A DNA stretch of 64,000 nucleotides. Source: Arthrobacter sp. B1I2 (lineage in GTDB: Bacteria; Actinomycetota; Actinomycetes; Actinomycetales; Micrococcaceae). Below, piece after piece: positions 8,454-16,807 of this stretch. The position numbers and the translations under genes are program-made. The stretch lies in contig NZ_JAUSYC010000001.1 in assembly GCF_030816485.1 (NCBI RefSeq), forward strand, positions 1,798,001 to 1,862,000, given 5' to 3'. The first letter of the stretch is position 1. Each line of letters opens with the position of its first letter. The notes below the pieces were generated by a model. The model was not told the origin of the DNA and ran no database searches. It worked only from the letters and a program-made list of their open reading frames with translations.

Positions 8454-9421
8454 GCTCTGTTCTCCTTGCCGAAGGTGCGGCTGAGGTAGAAGACGATGGG
8501 GACCAGGGAAATGACCAGCAGCACAACGGCCAGGGCAGAGCCGACGCCGATTACCTGGCCTTCGCCCACGAGGTTTTGGATCACCAGGGCGCTGAGCATT
8601 TCCAGGCCGTTGGTGCCGCGGTTGATGACGTACACGACGTCAAACGCGCGCAGTGATTCGATGATGGTGATCACCACGATGACGATGTTGATGGGACGCA
8701 TGGCCGGGAACACCACCCGGAAGAAGGTCTGCACGGCGTTGGCGCCGTCGATTGCTGCAGCCTCCTTCAGGCTGGGATCCACGCCCTTCAGCCCGGCCAG
8801 GTAGAGGAGCATGACATAACCCGCATGCCGCCACGTCGCTGCGATCATGGCTGCCCAGATGTTCACGGAAGAGTCCCCGAACCAGTCAACGGCCCGGGGC
8901 GTCCCCGCGGTTCCCAGGAGGAAGTTCAGGAGCCCGTTGTCACGCTGGTAGAAGAGCTGCCAGATGATGCCGATCAGGGCCAGTGAGAGCATCACGGGGG
9001 CGAAGAAGATGCTCTGGTAGATCTTGCTGCCGCGGATGTTCTGGTCCAGGAGTACGGCGAGCAGCAGTCCCAGCGGTGTGGCAATCAGGGCCAGGAAGAG
9101 GAGCCACAGCAGGTTGTGCTGCACCGCCGGCCAGAAGGGCGGATAGTCCTGCGAGATGTATTGGTAGTTTCCGGTGCCGGCCGGGCGGATGTCGGCCAGG
9201 TCCAGGCCGTTCCAGCGGGTGAAGCTGAGCCCCACGGACATCAGGGTGGGCAGCCAGACCAGGGCCAGCTCGATCAGGGTGGGGATCGCCACCATCAGCG
9301 ACAGGACCAGTTTGTCCCGCCCGGCCAGGCGGCGGACCCGCCCGCCCTTGGTCCGGCGGATACGGCCGCCGCCGGGGTCCCGCGCTTCGGGCGGGATCAG
9401 TTCTTGTGCGGTGCTGCTCAT
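8450..9421 (-). CDS. Sugar ABC transporter permease, MalF type
   Basis: 323 residues. After a basic N-terminus the membrane segments begin with VLSLMVAIPTLIELALVWL. The coupling loop is LKEAAAIDGANAVQTFFRVV. ATG at 9421 (MSSTAQELIPP) is chosen because a GAGAGGGAAG ribosome site precedes it; in-frame sequence upstream is low-complexity and runs into the intercistronic hairpin. It partners the MalG-type protein, whose gene it overlaps by 4 bp. Confidence 0.92.
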   Translation of the reverse strand: MSSTAQELIPPEARDPGGGRIRRTKGGRVRRLAGRDKLVLSLMVAIPTLIELALVWLPTLMSVGLSFTRWNGLDLADIRPAGTGNYQYISQDYPPFWPAVQHNLLWLLFLALIATPLGLLLAVLLDQNIRGSKIYQSIFFAPVMLSLALIGIIWQLFYQRDNGLLNFLLGTAGTPRAVDWFGDSSVNIWAAMIAATWRHAGYVMLLYLAGLKGVDPSLKEAAAIDGANAVQTFFRVVFPAMRPINIVIVVITIIESLRAFDVVYVINRGTNGLEMLSALVIQNLVGEGQVIGVGSALAVVLLVISLVPIVFYLSRTFGKENRA

Positions 9422-9456
9422 GGAAGTCTTCCCTCTCGTGGTGGGACGCAGAAAGG

Positions 9457-9496
9457 GGACGACGACGGCGGAAGCCTGTGCCGCCGTCGTCGTTCC
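9457..9496 (-). terminator. Intercistronic hairpin behind the binding-protein gene
   Basis: A GC-rich stem of 13 uninterrupted pairs (core GACGACGACGGCGG) and two more G-C pairs past a one-base bulge closes a 9-nt loop (9472-9480). It sits between the binding-protein stop and the MalF start in the same operon and lacks a T-tract. Position suggests protection of the upstream message or partial termination to give excess binding protein. Confidence 0.75.
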
Positions 9497-9557
9497 GGTT
9501 CCTGGCTGGGTGCCGCTCAAAGCGGTGCCGGCAGGGCCGGACGTGCCGTCCTGGAAC

Positions 9558-10868
9558 TTATTGCGCGGCGTAGAGTGTCTTGGCCTGGGCCTCAAGGTTC
9601 TTGATGTCCATCTTGCCGTCCTTGATGAAGCTCTGGAGGGCCGGAATCATCACGTTGTTGGCCATGGCCGGCAGGGCGTCGCGGTCGAAGAACTGGCTGA
9701 TGTACTTCGCGTTCGCGATGGTATCTGCACACTTCTTGTTCAGCGGGGTGAACTTGGAGGTGTCCGTGCCTTTGGCGGTGGCGATGTTGGACGAGTCCAC
9801 GGCCGCATAGGTGTTCTGGGCTTCCGCAGTCCCCAGGAACGCCAGGAAGTCGCGTGCCGTCTTGTTGTCCCCGCCCTTCTTGGACAGCAGGAGGCCGTCG
9901 ATGGGGGCTTCGACGGCGTCGCGGCCTTCCATGGCGATCTCCGGAAAGGCGAAGAAATCGATGTCCGCGAGCACCGCCGGGTCGGTGAACTGCTGGGTGA
10001 CGAACGAACCGAGCAGGTACATACCGGTCTTCTTGGCTTCCAGTGCCTTGGCCCCGTCCTGCCAGGTCTGGCCGAGGGCCCCCGGATCCTGGAAGGGAAG
10101 GAGCGCGGACCAGGTGTCAAAGACCGCGTTAACTTTTGGCTGGTCCCAGGATTCCTTGTGGGCGCACAGGTCCACATGGAATTGGTAGCCGTTGAGCCGC
10201 ATGTTGATGTAGTCGAAGGTGCCCATGGCCGGCCAGCCGTCCTTGTCGGCAAAGCCGATGGGAATGAGGCCATCCGCCTTCATCTTCGTGGCGAGGGCCT
10301 TGAGCGCGTCAAAGGTCTCCGGTACCTGGTACCCCTTCTCGGCCCAGAGGCTCTTCCGGTAGAAGAAACCCCACGGGTAGTTGTAGTTGGGGACGAAGTA
10401 CATCTTGCCGTCCGGTCCAGTGGACGCTTTCTTCAGCGCATCGGAGTAGTTGCCGCCGATGGTTTGCCAGACGTCGTCGATGGGCGCAAGGAGTCCCTTG
10501 CCCGCGTAGTACTGCATGCGGTATCCGGCGAACCAGGTGAAGGTATCGTCCGGGGAGCCCTGCAGGTAGGAGTTGATCTTGTTCTGGAAATCGTTGTGGG
10601 GCACCACGTTCGTGGTGACTTTCTTGCCGGTCTTGGCCGTGAAGGCGTCGGTGACCGCCTGGTACGCCCGTTTGGGGACGTCATCGGAGGACCCGGAACC
10701 GAAGGTGAGGCTGTCGGATCCGGAGCCCGTGGCGGACGGGCCGCTTCCGCCCGTGCAGGCCGCGAGGAACGGGATGCCAACGAGGCCTGCCGCGCCTACG
10801 CCGACTGTCTTGAGGATGCTCCGCCTGCTCGGAAAAGCAGTTGCAGACGCATCAAACTGTGAAGCCAT
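9558..10868 (-). CDS. Carbohydrate ABC transporter, substrate-binding lipoprotein
   Basis: 436 residues. The signal region has a twin arginine (SRRSILK) before the hydrophobic core and a lipobox LAAC with Cys38, so Tat-dependent export followed by lipidation is likely. The mature part looks like a family 1 solute-binding protein (LTFGSGSSDDVPKRAYQAV, FTWFAGYRMQYYAGKGLLAP, NYNYPWGFFYRKSLW). ATG at 10868 follows AAGGGAGAGAAC and beats an in-frame upstream start at 10904. First gene of the operon binding protein-MalF-MalG-DeoR. Ligand unknown. Confidence 0.9.
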   Translation of the reverse strand: MASQFDASATAFPSRRSILKTVGVGAAGLVGIPFLAACTGGSGPSATGSGSDSLTFGSGSSDDVPKRAYQAVTDAFTAKTGKKVTTNVVPHNDFQNKINSYLQGSPDDTFTWFAGYRMQYYAGKGLLAPIDDVWQTIGGNYSDALKKASTGPDGKMYFVPNYNYPWGFFYRKSLWAEKGYQVPETFDALKALATKMKADGLIPIGFADKDGWPAMGTFDYINMRLNGYQFHVDLCAHKESWDQPKVNAVFDTWSALLPFQDPGALGQTWQDGAKALEAKKTGMYLLGSFVTQQFTDPAVLADIDFFAFPEIAMEGRDAVEAPIDGLLLSKKGGDNKTARDFLAFLGTAEAQNTYAAVDSSNIATAKGTDTSKFTPLNKKCADTIANAKYISQFFDRDALPAMANNVMIPALQSFIKDGKMDIKNLEAQAKTLYAAQ

Positions 10869-10894
10869 GTTCTCTCCCTTGAAAAACAGCCACA

Positions 10895-10910
10895 TGTGAG
10901 GCACCTCACA
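10895..10910. promoter_or_regulatory. Palindrome at the start of the second transporter operon
   Basis: TGTGAGGCACCTCACA has 7-bp perfect arms. It lies just downstream of a minus-strand TATAGT box (10919-10924), close to the expected transcription start, and 27 bp before the ATG. It is a candidate operator, perhaps for the DeoR protein of the same operon. Confidence 0.55.
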
Positions 10911-10927
10911 TTGCTCCGACTATAACC

Positions 10928-10997
10928 TCGCAAAACAGAACATGGAAGAACGGGAAATAACATTTTGAGTGCTGATTTTTTTGAATCGTCGCAAAAC
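10928..10997. repeat. Two direct copies of TCGCAAAAC upstream of the transporter operon
   Basis: Exact 9-bp copies at 10928-10936 and 10989-10997, start to start 61 bp (about six helical turns). They flank the promoter region and could be regulator half-sites; chance cannot be excluded. Confidence 0.35.
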
Positions 10998-11000
10998 GGG

Positions 11001-11045
11001 GAATGGCCCCGTTTCCCCTGAATGACAGGGTAAACAGGGCCATTC
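11001..11045 (-). terminator. Long hairpin terminator behind acsA
   Basis: GAATGGCCC (11001-11009) pairs with GGGCCATTC (11037-11045). Inside it GTTT and CCCTG pair with AAAC and CAGGG, with only two mismatches and a 5-nt loop. It begins 31 nt past the acsA stop. No long T-tract follows, which is common for high-GC terminators. Confidence 0.75.
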
Positions 11046-11075
11046 TGCAGCGTACCGGCCGATACTAAGCCAGTG

Positions 11076-13109
11076 TTACTTTCTGAGCGACTGTGCGATC
11101 TGCTGCATGATCGTGGGGTCGGACAGTGTGGTGGCGTCGCCCGGGTCGCGGCCTTCGGCGACGTCCTTGAGGAGGCGGCGCATGATTTTGCCGGACCGGG
11201 TCTTGGGCAGTTCAGGCACCACCAGGATGTTCTTGGGCTTGGCGATGGGCCCGATCTCCTTGCCCACGTGGTTGCGCAGTTCCTGGACGGTGGCATCGCC
11301 GTTGTTCACGGCATCGCCGCGGAGGATGACGAACGCGACGACGGCCTGGCCGGTGGTTTCGTCCGTGGCGCCCACGACGGCGGCCTCCGCGACGGCAGGG
11401 TGGCTCACCAGGGCGGATTCGATCTCCGTGGTCGAGAGCCGGTGCCCGGAGACGTTCATGACGTCGTCCACCCGGCCCAGCAGCCAAATGTCCCCGTCCT
11501 CGTCCTTCTTGGCTCCGTCCCCGGCGAAGTACATGTTTTCGAAGCGGGACCAGTAGGTGTCCTTGAACCGTTGGGGGTCGCCCCAAATGCCGCGCAGCAT
11601 AGCGGGCCACGGCTCCCGGATGACCAGGAAGCCGCCGTGGCCGTTCGGCACGGACTCGCCCATTTCGTCCACCACGTCCACGGCGATGCCGGGCAGCGGC
11701 ACCTGGGCCGAACCGGGTTTGGTGGCCGTGACGCCGGGAAGCGGGGCGATCATCTGCGCGCCCGTTTCGGTCTGCCACCAGGTGTCCACGATGGGGGCCT
11801 TGTCCCCGCCGATGACCTTCCGGTACCACATCCAGGCCTCAGGGTTGATGGATTCGCCCACGGAGCCAAGGACCCGGAGGGAGGACAGATCGTACTTGTC
11901 CGGGATCTCCCTGCCCCATTTCATGAACGTCCGGATCGCGGTGGGGGCGGTGTAGAGGATGGAAACCTTGTACTTCTCGATGATCTCCCACCAGCGGCCC
12001 TGGTGGGGGGAATCCGGCGTGCCTTCGTACATGACCTGGGTGGCGCCGTTGATAAGCGGGGCGTAGGCGACGTATGAGTGTCCGGTGACCCAGCCGACGT
12101 CGGCCGTGCACCAGTACACGTCCGTTTCCGGATGCAGGTCAAAGACTGCCCTGTGGGTGTAGGCGGTCTGGGTAAGGTAGCCGCCGGTGGTGTGCAGGAT
12201 GCCCTTGGGCTTCCCGGTGGTGCCGGAGGTATAGAGGATGTAGAGCGGGTGCTCGGAATCGTGGCCCACTGCGGTGTGGTCCGTTGATGCCGTATCCACG
12301 GTGTCTGCCCACCAGTGGTCCCGGCCGTCGTGCCAGTCCACGTCCTGGCCGTTGCGCTTGACCACCACTACGTTCTGCACGGTGTGGCCGTCACCGTCTC
12401 CTTGGTGGGCCAGGGCGTCGTCCACGGCTGCCTTCAGCGGGCTCGGCTTGCCGCGGCGGTACGTGCCGTCGGCGGTGACCACGAGCTTGGCTTCGGCGTC
12501 GTCGATCCGCGAACGGAGCGCTTCTGCGGAGAAGCCGCCGAACACGACGGAGTGGACGGCCCCGATGCGTGCGCAGGCCAGCAGGGTGATGACGGCTTCC
12601 GGGATCATGGGCAGGTACACGGCCACCCGGTCACCTTTGACCACGCCCAGGGACTCGAAGGCGTTGGCCGCCTTTTTCACTTCGTCGGTCAACTGCGCGT
12701 ACGTGTAGGTCCGGGTGTCACCGGGTTCACCTTCGAAGTAGATGGCCACCCGGTCCCCGTTGCCGGCCTCGACGTGCCGGTCCAGGGCGTTGTAGGCGGC
12801 GTTGAGTTCACCGCCCACGAACCACTTGGCGAACGGCGCATCAGACCAGTCCAACGCCTGCGTGAAGTCCTTGTCCCACGTCAGCAGTTCCCGCGCTTTC
12901 TTTGCCCAGAACGCAGGGCGGTCAGCATCCGCCTCGTCATACTCCGATGCGGTGACAACGGCGTTCGCTGCGAATTCAGGGGTGGGCGGGAAAGCCCGGG
13001 TCTCATTGAGCAGGTTTTCGAAGGCATCGCCCTGGTGGCCATGCTGGCCTGCCGGCTGGGCGGAAGCGGACGGAACGGTGGCCGTGGAGCTGGGAGTGTC
13101 CTGGGACAT
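11076..13109 (-). CDS. acsA: Acetyl-CoA synthetase (acetate-CoA ligase)
   Basis: 677 residues, close to the usual 650. It makes acetyl-CoA from acetate, CoA and ATP through acetyl-AMP in the cytoplasm. Visible motifs are the AMP-binding P-loop [11 protein letters not shown], the WWQTETG region, [13 protein letters not shown] and the C-terminal [11 protein letters not shown], whose lysine is the known acetylation control site. The N-terminus is a family-typical domain ([20 protein letters not shown]). ATG at 13109 (MSQDTPSS) has TGATGAGG at about 6 nt; ATG at 13127 is an alternative. Transcribed alone, with its own terminator. Confidence 0.96.
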   Translation of the reverse strand: MSQDTPSSTATVPSASAQPAGQHGHQGDAFENLLNETRAFPPTPEFAANAVVTASEYDEADADRPAFWAKKARELLTWDKDFTQALDWSDAPFAKWFVGGELNAAYNALDRHVEAGNGDRVAIYFEGEPGDTRTYTYAQLTDEVKKAANAFESLGVVKGDRVAVYLPMIPEAVITLLACARIGAVHSVVFGGFSAEALRSRIDDAEAKLVVTADGTYRRGKPSPLKAAVDDALAHQGDGDGHTVQNVVVVKRNGQDVDWHDGRDHWWADTVDTASTDHTAVGHDSEHPLYILYTSGTTGKPKGILHTTGGYLTQTAYTHRAVFDLHPETDVYWCTADVGWVTGHSYVAYAPLINGATQVMYEGTPDSPHQGRWWEIIEKYKVSILYTAPTAIRTFMKWGREIPDKYDLSSLRVLGSVGESINPEAWMWYRKVIGGDKAPIVDTWWQTETGAQMIAPLPGVTATKPGSAQVPLPGIAVDVVDEMGESVPNGHGGFLVIREPWPAMLRGIWGDPQRFKDTYWSRFENMYFAGDGAKKDEDGDIWLLGRVDDVMNVSGHRLSTTEIESALVSHPAVAEAAVVGATDETTGQAVVAFVILRGDAVNNGDATVQELRNHVGKEIGPIAKPKNILVVPELPKTRSGKIMRRLLKDVAEGRDPGDATTLSDPTIMQQIAQSLRK

Positions 13110-13518
13110 GTGAACCTCATCATTCATCGATCTTTGCCGCGCGGGACGCCGCCACCGCATGGCCCCACCGTTCGCACGGCACTGGGCTCCAGCCGGGACG
13201 GACATACCGCAAAGAGCTGTTCCGAAAACAAGCCTAATGCTTGCCCCGCATCCTCTGTGCGCCCCGTCACAGATGCGCCCGCGAGCGGCATTTTTTAAGC
13301 GGTGAATGGTGCCTTCATGACCCGCCGGGCACCCGGGGAGGCCTGGGCCAGCTAGTGATCAGCCTGCCTGTTGACTAGGCTGAGATGGAATTGTGACTTC
13401 ACTTCGGACTGCTCCGGCCGGGCTCAAACAGTGCTTCGCCGGACCCGTACCGCATGTCAAGACGGCACAGTTTTCGGGCCCGGAGCGGGCCCGGTGCCGC
13501 CACGCTAAGGAGAGCAGA
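13110..13518. other. 409-bp divergent intergenic region
   Basis: It separates acsA from the divergent membrane-protein gene. A TTGACT at 13371-13376 on the plus strand is a possible -35 box, but no matching -10 is convincing. A T-run at 13291-13296 follows only a weak stem. No ORF, RNA motif or repeat was recognised. Confidence 0.5.
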
Positions 13519-14928
13519 ATGAACCAGCAGAGCTTCGGCCAGCGAACGGGCCCGGACACCGAGGCGGGGCCCGGAGGCTCCGGATCCGCCATCGGAGGAT
13601 CGGGGCACCCGGCATCCGCCGGAAAATCCGCCAAGGAGCAGGCTGCGGGGCAGAAGGCGGCCTCCGGCAAGATCGACCCCAACGCCAACCAGGCCGTGCT
13701 GGGTCCGTTCACCGTGCGCGACCTGGCCGTCTTCGCCGGAACCCTGATCCTGTTTGTTGCGTCCCTGCTGCCCCTCTTCGGCGCCCGGTACAACCTGTGG
13801 AACCTGAACAACCTGTTCTTCCTGGGACTGGGCATCATCCTGCCGCTGATCGCCAGTGCCCTCTTCGCCGCACGCCGCCTGGCACCTGCCACCAGAATCC
13901 GCGTGGGTTCGCTCTCGATCGACCAGTTCGCCTCCGTGGTGGCCTCCTTCGCCGTTGCCTTCTTCTTCCTGTCGGTTGCCGGCGGGTACGTGACCAGCCT
14001 GCTGGTGGGCCTGATCGGCTCGCTGGTCCTCTTCGCCGCCACCGTGCTGGGCCGGTTCCTGCCGTACCTGTCCGGCGACTTCAAGGACCGGCCCGAGTCG
14101 CCGGCACACATCGTGGCACGCGAAGCCGCGGTCCCGGCGCGGAAGCCGCGCGCACCCAAAGCGCCCAAGCCTGAATCAGGCTCCACTGAGTCCGGCTCCA
14201 CCCAGTCCAAGGGCGGCGTCAAGGGCGCCGGCGTGTTCGGCGGCGCGGGTGCAGGCTCCTCCGCGGTCCAGCCCGGGTCCTCCGGCCCCAACCCGGAGCC
14301 GGCACGCTCCGCCCACGTTCCAGCAACTGCTGCCGTCCCCGTGGCCAATGCCGGCGCCGGAGGTGCCACTGCTGCGGGCCCTGCCGCGTCCGCGCCCGTA
14401 TCAACCGCCCCCGAAGTCTCCGACCGGGCCCCCAATGCCCCCCATGTGGACGCCGGCCCTCCCACCCAGGCGGCCGACGTCGTACGCCACGACGCCACCC
14501 AGGCGGCCGACGTCGTACGCCCCGACGCCACCCAGGCGGCCGACGTCGTACGCCCTGACGCCACCCCGGCGGCGGAGAAGACCCAGCACGGGGATACCCC
14601 TGCAGCCAGCGCTCCGCAGGCGGCGTGGGAGCCGCCCGCCGCCACCGCCGTGCACCAGCAGGTCCGTTCCGAGCAACCCATCGGGGCAACGGTGGACCCG
14701 TCCAGCCGTCACGACGAGACTGAGGGGCAGCCGGTCCATGAGGCCTTCTGGTTCGCCGTCGCCCAGCACCGCACCGCCTTCGACCCCCGCACCGGTGCGC
14801 CTGCCTTCGTGATCGAACCCGGCGGCTGGGTGCTGGCACTCGAGGACCGCGGTCACGAATTCCTGGTCCAACACACGGACGGACGGCTGGGCGTCCTGCG
14901 CGACCTCAGCAACATCGAGCGCGGCTGA
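13519..14928 (+). CDS. Membrane protein with Ala/Pro-rich repeat tail, function unknown
   Basis: 469 residues. A polar Gly/Ser/Ala-rich N-terminus (about 70 residues) is followed by four hydrophobic segments around residues 75-190 ([20 protein letters not shown] and later ones). A long Ala/Pro/Val-rich cytoplasmic or extracellular stretch contains three 11-residue repeats. The C-terminal 60 residues look folded ([31 protein letters not shown]) and end in a tract that may bind a partner. ATG at 13519 has AAGGAGA at 7 nt. It ends 5 bp before nth. The architecture resembles actinobacterial conserved membrane proteins of unknown role; no function is assigned. Confidence 0.85.
   Translation: MNQQSFGQRTGPDTEAGPGGSGSAIGGSGHPASAGKSAKEQAAGQKAASGKIDPNANQAVLGPFTVRDLAVFAGTLILFVASLLPLFGARYNLWNLNNLFFLGLGIILPLIASALFAARRLAPATRIRVGSLSIDQFASVVASFAVAFFFLSVAGGYVTSLLVGLIGSLVLFAATVLGRFLPYLSGDFKDRPESPAHIVAREAAVPARKPRAPKAPKPESGSTESGSTQSKGGVKGAGVFGGAGAGSSAVQPGSSGPNPEPARSAHVPATAAVPVANAGAGGATAAGPAASAPVSTAPEVSDRAPNAPHVDAGPPTQAADVVRHDATQAADVVRPDATQAADVVRPDATPAAEKTQHGDTPAASAPQAAWEPPAATAVHQQVRSEQPIGATVDPSSRHDETEGQPVHEAFWFAVAQHRTAFDPRTGAPAFVIEPGGWVLALEDRGHEFLVQHTDGRLGVLRDLSNIERG
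14464..14562 (+). repeat. Three tandem 33-bp coding repeats
   Basis: Three in-frame units encode TQAADVVR(H/P)DA, followed by a partial copy (TPAA). The units are nearly identical at DNA level, so the array is recent or still changing in copy number. Confidence 0.9.
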
Positions 14929-14933
14929 CGCCG

Positions 14934-15767
14934 GTGGCGGGGCCCCGCAGCAAGGCTGGCCAGGCCGCCGGGATGCCGGTGGTCTCGTCCGAATCCGTCC
15001 TTGCGCTGAAGCGGCGCGCACGGCGCATCCACAGGGCCCTGGCCGAAAAGTATCCCTATGCCCATGCGGAACTGGACTTCCGCAATCCGTTCGAACTGCT
15101 CGTGGCCACCGTCCTCTCCGCCCAGACCACCGACGTCACGGTCAACCAGGTCACCAAGGTGCTGTTCGCGCGTTATCCCAATGCCCGGTCCCTGGCCGAG
15201 GCGGACCCCGGGGAGCTCGAAACCATCCTCAAACCCACGGGATTCTTCCGGGCCAAATCGAGGAACGTCCTTGCGTTGTGCACCCGCCTGGTGGATGACT
15301 TTGATGGCGAGGTGCCGGGGCGGATGGAAGAACTGGTCACGTTGCCCGGCGTGGGACGCAAGACGGCCAACGTGGTGCTGGCCAACGCCTTCGGCATCCC
15401 GGGTATTTCCGTGGACACGCACTTCGCCCGGCTGGCCAAGCGGTTTGGGTGGACCCAGTCCGAGGACCCCGTGCAGATCGAACAGGACGTGGCGGAGCTG
15501 TTCGAGCGGAGGGACTGGACCATGCTGTCCCACCGGGTGATCTTCCACGGCCGCCGGGTCTGCCACGCCCGGAAGCCCGCCTGCGGTGCCTGTCCCGTGG
15601 CCAACTGGTGCCCCAGTTACGGGATGGGGGAGACCGACCCCGTCAGGGCAGCCACACTCCTCAAATATGAACTTGCCCCCGGCAGCGAGGCACTGCTGGA
15701 GCAGTACCTGTCGGAGCAGCACCGTGCCGCGGAGATCCGGATGGCTTCCCAGGCGAGGACGCCGTGA
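14934..15767 (+). CDS. nth: Endonuclease III, DNA glycosylase/AP lyase
   Basis: 277 residues. It removes oxidised pyrimidines and nicks the abasic site in base-excision repair. The helix-hairpin-helix [13 protein letters not shown] carries catalytic Lys143, Asp161 lies in SVDTH, and the iron-sulfur cluster cysteines are C210-x6-C217-x2-C220-x5-C226. All catalytic features are intact. The GTG at 14934 has a weak ribosome site; ATG at 14973 would also give a complete enzyme. The stop overlaps the next start by 4 bp (GTGA). Confidence 0.96.
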   Translation: MAGPRSKAGQAAGMPVVSSESVLALKRRARRIHRALAEKYPYAHAELDFRNPFELLVATVLSAQTTDVTVNQVTKVLFARYPNARSLAEADPGELETILKPTGFFRAKSRNVLALCTRLVDDFDGEVPGRMEELVTLPGVGRKTANVVLANAFGIPGISVDTHFARLAKRFGWTQSEDPVQIEQDVAELFERRDWTMLSHRVIFHGRRVCHARKPACGACPVANWCPSYGMGETDPVRAATLLKYELAPGSEALLEQYLSEQHRAAEIRMASQARTP

Positions 15768-16441
15768 GCGCACGCGAAGACCTGGCCGGGCTTATCCGGC
15801 GGGCAGCATCCGGAACGGCCGGTCCGCCTGATCCGCGCTGGGCGGCGCTGACCGTGGATGCCGCACGTGCCCGCAGGGCCGCCGTCCTGATGCTCTTCGG
15901 CGTGCTCGATGACATTCCGGCAGCGTCCGGCAAGCCGCTGGCGCCGGCGGACCTCGACGTCCTGCTCCTGGAGCGCGCCCACACACTGGGGTCCCATCCC
16001 GGGCAGGTGGCGTTCCCCGGCGGCGGCATCGACCGGGGCGAGACCGCCGTGGCGGCTGCGCTCCGGGAAGCCGAGGAGGAAACCGGACTGGACTCAGAAG
16101 GCGTGGAAGTCCTGGGCACGCTCCAGGAGCTGGGCCTGGCGCACAGCAATTTCCTGGTGACGCCCGTTCTGGGCTGGTGGCATTCGCCGTCGCCGGTCCG
16201 GGTGGTGGACTATGCCGAATCCGCCCAGGTTTTCCGCGTCCCGGTCCGGGACCTCCTGGACCCGGACAACAGGGTGATGGCCACCGTCCACCGGGCAGGG
16301 CGGACGTTCGACAGCCCCGCCTTCACGGTCAACGGGGTGGTGGTGTGGGGATTTACCGGCATTGTGCTGAGCGGCCTCTTCGACCAGCTCGGCTGGTCCG
16401 TTCCCTGGGACCGGAACAGGCTGCACCCCATGGGGGTTTAG
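15764..16441 (+). CDS. NUDIX hydrolase, CoA pyrophosphatase type
   Basis: 225 residues. The NUDIX box lies at about residues 86-108 ([20 protein letters not shown] followed by ETGL), complete with its metal-binding glutamates. The stretch [17 protein letters not shown] just before it is the UPF0035 signature of CoA pyrophosphatases, which split CoA into phosphopantetheine and 3',5'-ADP. GTG start overlaps the nth stop, so the pair is co-translated. Convergent with the small gene that follows. Confidence 0.9.
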   Translation: MSAREDLAGLIRRAASGTAGPPDPRWAALTVDAARARRAAVLMLFGVLDDIPAASGKPLAPADLDVLLLERAHTLGSHPGQVAFPGGGIDRGETAVAAALREAEEETGLDSEGVEVLGTLQELGLAHSNFLVTPVLGWWHSPSPVRVVDYAESAQVFRVPVRDLLDPDNRVMATVHRAGRTFDSPAFTVNGVVVWGFTGIVLSGLFDQLGWSVPWDRNRLHPMGV

Positions 16442-16444
16442 TTT

Positions 16445-16636
16445 TCAGGCCTGCTGCTGGCGCAAATCCACCACGATCCCGGTGGCGGCATTCTCACGCA
16501 TGGCCTTGATCCCGTCGCGGAGCAGGCTCAGGGACTTGAATGTTGGCGAAACCGCAATGACATTGCCCTCGGCGTCGGTGAGCCGCAACCGGTACGAATC
16601 GTTGCCCGCACGGTGTATTTCAAATCTTCCCGCCAT
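16445..16636 (-). CDS. Small DUF1508 (YegP-like) protein
   Basis: 63 residues: MAGRFEIHRAGNDSYRLRLT, then a second half with the SLSLLRDGIKAMRENA helix. This is the single-copy DUF1508 fold, of unknown function. ATG at 16636 has GGGAGG at 9 nt; upstream in-frame codons look non-coding. It is convergent with the NUDIX gene (3 bp between stops) and appears to be a single-gene unit. Confidence 0.85.
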   Translation of the reverse strand: MAGRFEIHRAGNDSYRLRLTDAEGNVIAVSPTFKSLSLLRDGIKAMRENAATGIVVDLRQQQA

Positions 16637-16807
16637 GGACGGGGACCTCCCTGGTATGCGTCGTTGCATCAGCGTGTGGACCGGTCTGCTTCGGTCTTCG
16701 CTTCGACTGTAACGTCCGTCACCGGGCACGCATAGCTACCGCCGGGTAGATTACTTCGCGTCTCAGAGGCAGGCACTGAAGGCCAACAATGGTGCCGTGC
16801 ACGCCTG

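Noticed and set aside
13291..13296. T-run as intrinsic terminator
   Set aside because: The preceding stem has only four pairs and a two-base loop, and no gene ends there on that strand.
14464..14562. CRISPR-like array
   Set aside because: Three directly adjoining 33-bp units without spacers, in frame in a gene: coding repeats.
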